From assembly GCF_900114035.1 (NCBI RefSeq), contig NZ_FORP01000013.1, positions 124,001 to 188,000 on the forward strand: 64,000 nt of DNA, in the 5' to 3' direction. Numbering within the stretch: position 1 is the first letter of the stretch; each line of letters begins with the position of its first letter. Shown here in pieces: positions 61,321-64,000 of the stretch. The stretch is from Amycolatopsis sacchari (GTDB lineage Bacteria > Actinomycetota > Actinomycetes > Mycobacteriales > Pseudonocardiaceae). A model generated the notes under the pieces. The model was not told the origin of the DNA, ran no database searches, and saw only the letters and a program-made list of their open reading frames with translations. A program made the position numbers and the translations under genes.

Positions 61321-61582
61321 CCCACCTGCGCAACTGCTCACCCGCGCCCCGGAAGTCGCCCGTTTTCCGCAGCCACTGCGGGCGGCCACCCGGCTCATGA
61401 GCCACAGCACAGCACTGTCGCGGCGCCGGCGTCCGTTCCCGCCGCATTGCGGGAAGACCCGCTCCCCGTGGCGGGCGACACGACGTCAGCGGCCCCGTCA
61501 CCACGTTCCTCACCCTCGGCCCCCGGCGGAATACAGCGTCCGAGGGGGAGCGCCCCGACGGCTGGGTCACCCACCGCGCTGG

Positions 61583-61780
61583 TCACCGCTTCTTCGGGTT
61601 GCTGATGGAGGTGCGGTGGCGCATGGCACCGATGGCCTCCGGCACCCGGGTGACCTCGAACGTCAACCCCGGGCCCGCGGCCGAGCCGCGCACCGCCGCC
61701 ACCAGGGCTCGGGAGGACCACGATGCCTGAACAGCTGGAGCACATCGGCGGGTCGAATGGTCCGTGAACGCGGGGACCAA
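61583..61780 (-). pseudogene. Possible C-terminal relic of a zinc-type quinone/alcohol dehydrogenase
   Basis: Reverse-frame residues read ALVAAVRGSAAGPGLTFEVT, then RVPEAIGAMRHRTS, ending at the TCA at 61583. This resembles the last strands of an MDR-family oxidoreductase (LVAAVRDG...EVTRVP...). No start, no cofactor domain and no flanking support. It fits only as a decayed fragment. Confidence 0.25.
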
Positions 61781-61991
61781 CGGAGCGAACCGGGCGGGCC
61801 TGCTCCGCGGCGGAAGCCGCGGTCGGCGCGGACTGCAGCCGGATCAAAGAAATGCCTCGGCCACGACGGCAGGCTGCGGATGGCTGTTCTGCGACACCAG
61901 CAAGAACGGACCGCGTCGCTGGTGCAGCATGAGCGCCTGTGGGACTTGGCGGGAGAACAGCAGGCGCAGCGCCGCGGCAAGGAAAGGCTGA
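61764..61991 (+). pseudogene. Degenerate CGNR-type zinc-finger protein fragment
   Basis: The frame ends at 61991 after CGWLFCDTSKNGPRRWCSMS, then ACGTWRENSRR. This is the C-terminal zinc-finger module of CGNR (ABATE-linked) regulators, where the usual CGNR reads CGTW. The N-terminal ABATE domain is missing. Truncated and drifting. Confidence 0.6.
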
Positions 61992-62495
61992 ACCGTGGGC
62001 GGCCCGCCGCCGTCCAGGGAGACCCCGGTCCGTTGGTCGGCCCGCGGATGCTCGGGCGCGCTGGAGGAAACCTGCCGGGTCAGGCCGGTGTCGCACGCGC
62101 ATCCGGTGAACTGCGGGCTCAGTGGCGCTTTGACCGTTTGCAGCTCATCTCGAGGATTACGCGGTCTACGTTTTGATCAATTCCCGCAGAACTGATATTC
62201 CGCTTCATGGAACGTGTCTCCGCGCCAGCGGGCGGATTACTCGTGCGCGTTCTGGATAAAAATGTGCGCCTCCAGTACAGTACGAACGTCCGGCTGGCTG
62301 CTAGCTTCGAGTGCCGGACTCGCCGTACCGGCGTGGTTCGGCCGGGGTCAGCGTCGATCTTGGAAAGACATCGACGCGACTCTGGTGAGGGAGCATGGGG
62401 GAAAAGTTTCGGCTACGACCGCCTGTGCCGTCGACAGCCGCCGTCGGCGGTCTCTCGCGAGGTCGCGTGGTGGGGCCGTCAGTGCGGGGTGCGCG
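61992..62495. other. Non-coding stretch upstream of the LuxR gene
   Basis: About 500 bases with no credible gene. Parts are less GC-rich than the surroundings (62150-62300). A weak promoter-like TTGATC with TATTCC 17 bases further lies near 62173-62201. Open frames here lack normal codon use. With 61321-61991 it forms a long stretch of decayed DNA. Confidence 0.4.
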
Positions 62496-63152
62496 ATGCC
62501 TGTTCGCACGATGATCGTTGGCGGTTCGCCAGTGATCCGGCACGGATTGGTGCTGGTGCTCGGCGAATACGGCGAGGTGGAGGTCGTGGGGCACGCTGAC
62601 GACCAGGGTGAAGACATGGCCGAACTGCTGGAAAGTCGGCACCCCGCTGTCGTCCTGCGCTACTGCAAAGCTTCGGAACGCACTGAGGAAATTCTCAAAG
62701 AGGGTATCGCCGGAATGATCACGAACGGTACCCCGAGAATTCTCCTGATGACGGCGAACGCCGAGCAGCTGGACGTCGGGCTCGCCGTCCGTCGTGGAGT
62801 TGACGGTTATGTGACCGAAGACGACGGCCCCCATCGGATCGTGGAGGCCATCGTCACCCTCTCCAGAAATCAGGCATGGCTCTCACCGCAATTCGCCACC
62901 AGCTTTCTGAGTCACTACCGGGAGGGCACGGTCGACCGGGCCGGGCCGGCGCCGCAGGCTTTGCTGTTGAGCAGCCGCGAGCGCATGGTGCTACGCCTGG
63001 TGGCGCTCGGCTTGTCGAACTCCGAGCTCGCGAACGAGCTCAGCGTGGCCGAGTCGACCGTCAAGACCCACATCTCCCGCATCCTCCGCAAGCTCGACCT
63101 GCGCGACCGCACTCAGCTCGCCCGGTTCGCGCACGAGTCGAACGTCGTCTGA
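62496..63152 (+). CDS. LuxR/NarL-type regulator with degenerate receiver domain
   Basis: 218 residues; ATG 62496. The C-terminal LuxR helix-turn-helix is intact (SSRERMVLRLVALGLSNSE, ESTVKTHISRILRKLDL). The N-terminal receiver is atypical: the acidic pair is Gly9-Gly10 (IVGGSPV) and the phosphoacceptor position reads Tyr56 in VVLRYCK, so it cannot be phosphorylated in the normal way. It probably acts by dimerisation or ligand binding, like other atypical response regulators. No kinase is adjacent. Long, decayed DNA precedes it. Confidence 0.85.
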   Translation: MPVRTMIVGGSPVIRHGLVLVLGEYGEVEVVGHADDQGEDMAELLESRHPAVVLRYCKASERTEEILKEGIAGMITNGTPRILLMTANAEQLDVGLAVRRGVDGYVTEDDGPHRIVEAIVTLSRNQAWLSPQFATSFLSHYREGTVDRAGPAPQALLLSSRERMVLRLVALGLSNSELANELSVAESTVKTHISRILRKLDLRDRTQLARFAHESNVV

Positions 63153-63162
63153 AGGCACTTCC

Positions 63163-64000
63163 TCAGGCGGTTTCCCGCTCGACGAGCGTGAGGTTCAGCG
63201 TGACGTGACGCAGCGTGGGATCCGGGATGGTCAACTGCTTGACGAGGGTCTCGGCCGCGATCTCGCCGGATTCCTCGAGCGGCTGCCGTATCGTCGTCAG
63301 GCCCAGGTGTTCGGCGATCTCGGCGTCGTCGAATCCGATCACCGCCAGGTCCTGGGGTACGCGCAACCCCCGTTCACGGGCGGCCTTGAGCACACCACCG
63401 GCCAGCACGTCGTCGTGGGTGAAGATCGCGGTCGGAGGTTCGGGCGAGCCGAGCAGCACGTGGGCGGCCTCGCGGGCCGGCTGCATGGCGTGCGGAACCG
63501 CGAGGACCCGGTCGGGGGAGAGCGGGTGCCCGGCCGCCGCCAGAGTCTGCCCGTACGCCTCGAGCCTCGATTCCGCGGGCAGGGTGACGTCCGCGGTCTC
63601 CTTCTGTTCGCCGATGAAGCCGAACCGCGTGTGCCCACGTTCCAGCAACAGGCGCGCAGCGAGCCTGCCGCCGGCGGCATCGTCGATCGTGACGCTGCTG
63701 AACCCGGGGCGCTGCACCTCGACCAGCACGGTGGCGAGCTTTTGGCGCAGGATGCGGTCCGCGCTGGGGTCGTCGATTGGCAGTGCCATGACGATCAGGC
63801 CGTCGAGCTTGTTGGTCAGCGGGATGCTCGCGAGGCTCGGCAGGGTGAACGCGGCCGACTCCTGGTCGTAAAGCACGATCTCCCACGCGTCGTCGCGTAG
63901 TGCCTTGATGACCCCGTTGAGCCGCCGGCTGAAGGACGGGTACGACGTGAACGGCGCCATCACACCGATTCGCCGGACGCCCCGTCGGGCGCGGACGACG
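63163..64000 (-). CDS. LacI-family transcriptional regulator, 5' part outside the window
   Basis: At least 278 residues up to the window edge. The frame runs past position 64000, reading VVRARRGVRRIGVMAPFTS, which is the hinge of a LacI protein. The effector domain contains IAAETLVKQL, EQKETADVTLP, AIFTHDDVLAGGVLKAARERG and VIGFDDAEIAEHLGLTTI, then RQPLEESG. The DNA-binding domain lies off the right edge. The gene ends ten bases from the LuxR stop, converging. Confidence 0.88.
   Translation of the reverse strand, partial: VVRARRGVRRIGVMAPFTSYPSFSRRLNGVIKALRDDAWEIVLYDQESAAFTLPSLASIPLTNKLDGLIVMALPIDDPSADRILRQKLATVLVEVQRPGFSSVTIDDAAGGRLAARLLLERGHTRFGFIGEQKETADVTLPAESRLEAYGQTLAAAGHPLSPDRVLAVPHAMQPAREAAHVLLGSPEPPTAIFTHDDVLAGGVLKAARERGLRVPQDLAVIGFDDAEIAEHLGLTTIRQPLEESGEIAAETLVKQLTIPDPTLRHVTLNLTLVERETA

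Noticed and set aside
61397-62176. 259-codon open frame in the decayed region
   Set aside because: Composition is Arg/Pro-rich and it crosses fragments of other genes; no start signal.
1-64000. tRNA, rRNA, CRISPR arrays, insertion sequences and att sites
   Set aside because: No cloverleaf-like sequence, rRNA stretch, spaced repeat array, transposase or integrase was found by reading; a tRNA scan could still find a short one missed by eye.

Overview
The window is very GC-rich (third positions almost always G or C), with GTG and ATG starts, ATGA/GTGA start-stop overlaps, many one-component regulators and a Tat-exported phosphatase. This points to the chromosome of a high-GC actinomycete. Pseudonocardiaceae (Amycolatopsis-like) is my guess from style alone. 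I saw no rRNA, tRNA, CRISPR array, insertion sequence or phage integrase. The window cuts a gene at its left edge (possibly) and a LacI-type regulator at its right edge (certainly).

Layout. 1-1.8 kb: end of a three-gene group with an HTTM-like membrane protein. 1.8-3.4 kb: Tat-secreted purple acid phosphatase behind a PHO-box-like repeat. 3.6-10.2 kb: a tight five-gene cassette of unknown function, including an HExxH protein and two proteins sharing an SPFA motif, followed by a SARP/BTAD regulator whose ribosome binding site lies in one arm of a perfect 15-bp inverted repeat. 12.4-17.7 kb: MacB-type ABC system with adaptor and lipoprotein, divergent from an OmpR-type two-component system. 17.7-18.3 kb: a secreted chorismate mutase frameshifted in its signal peptide. 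18.5-25.6 kb: PucR regulator divergent from a catabolic operon (HisD-like dehydrogenase, APC permease, ThuA-like protein, ThDP enzyme). 25.6-25.95 kb: three large hairpins. 25.95-31.8 kb: aspartase, two GMC oxidoreductases and a LacI regulator with two matching operator-like sites. 31.9-38.2 kb: NagZ-like hydrolase, amidohydrolases, alpha/beta hydrolase, FAH-family enzyme and a GntR regulator facing a 10-bp-phased ACCAAT array. 38.4-44.4 kb: YdeP-type molybdoenzyme, cytochrome bd oxidase and a PAS histidine kinase. 44.5-51.8 kb: two large LuxR (LAL) regulators, a TetR regulator and two small genes, one apparently sharing an operator with the first LAL gene. 51.9-60.3 kb: LysR-linked ring-cleavage catabolic operon with an MFS transporter. 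60.2-64 kb: APH-like kinase, a stretch of decayed genes, a LuxR regulator with a dead receiver domain, and a truncated LacI regulator.

Functionally this is an accessory region of substrate-specific catabolic modules, each with its own regulator and in most cases a visible candidate operator. The best candidate for an undescribed system is the five-gene cassette at 3615-10154 with its SARP regulator. The best regulatory finds are the ACCAAT array, the 15-bp hairpin over the SARP start, and operator pairs shared between separated promoters.
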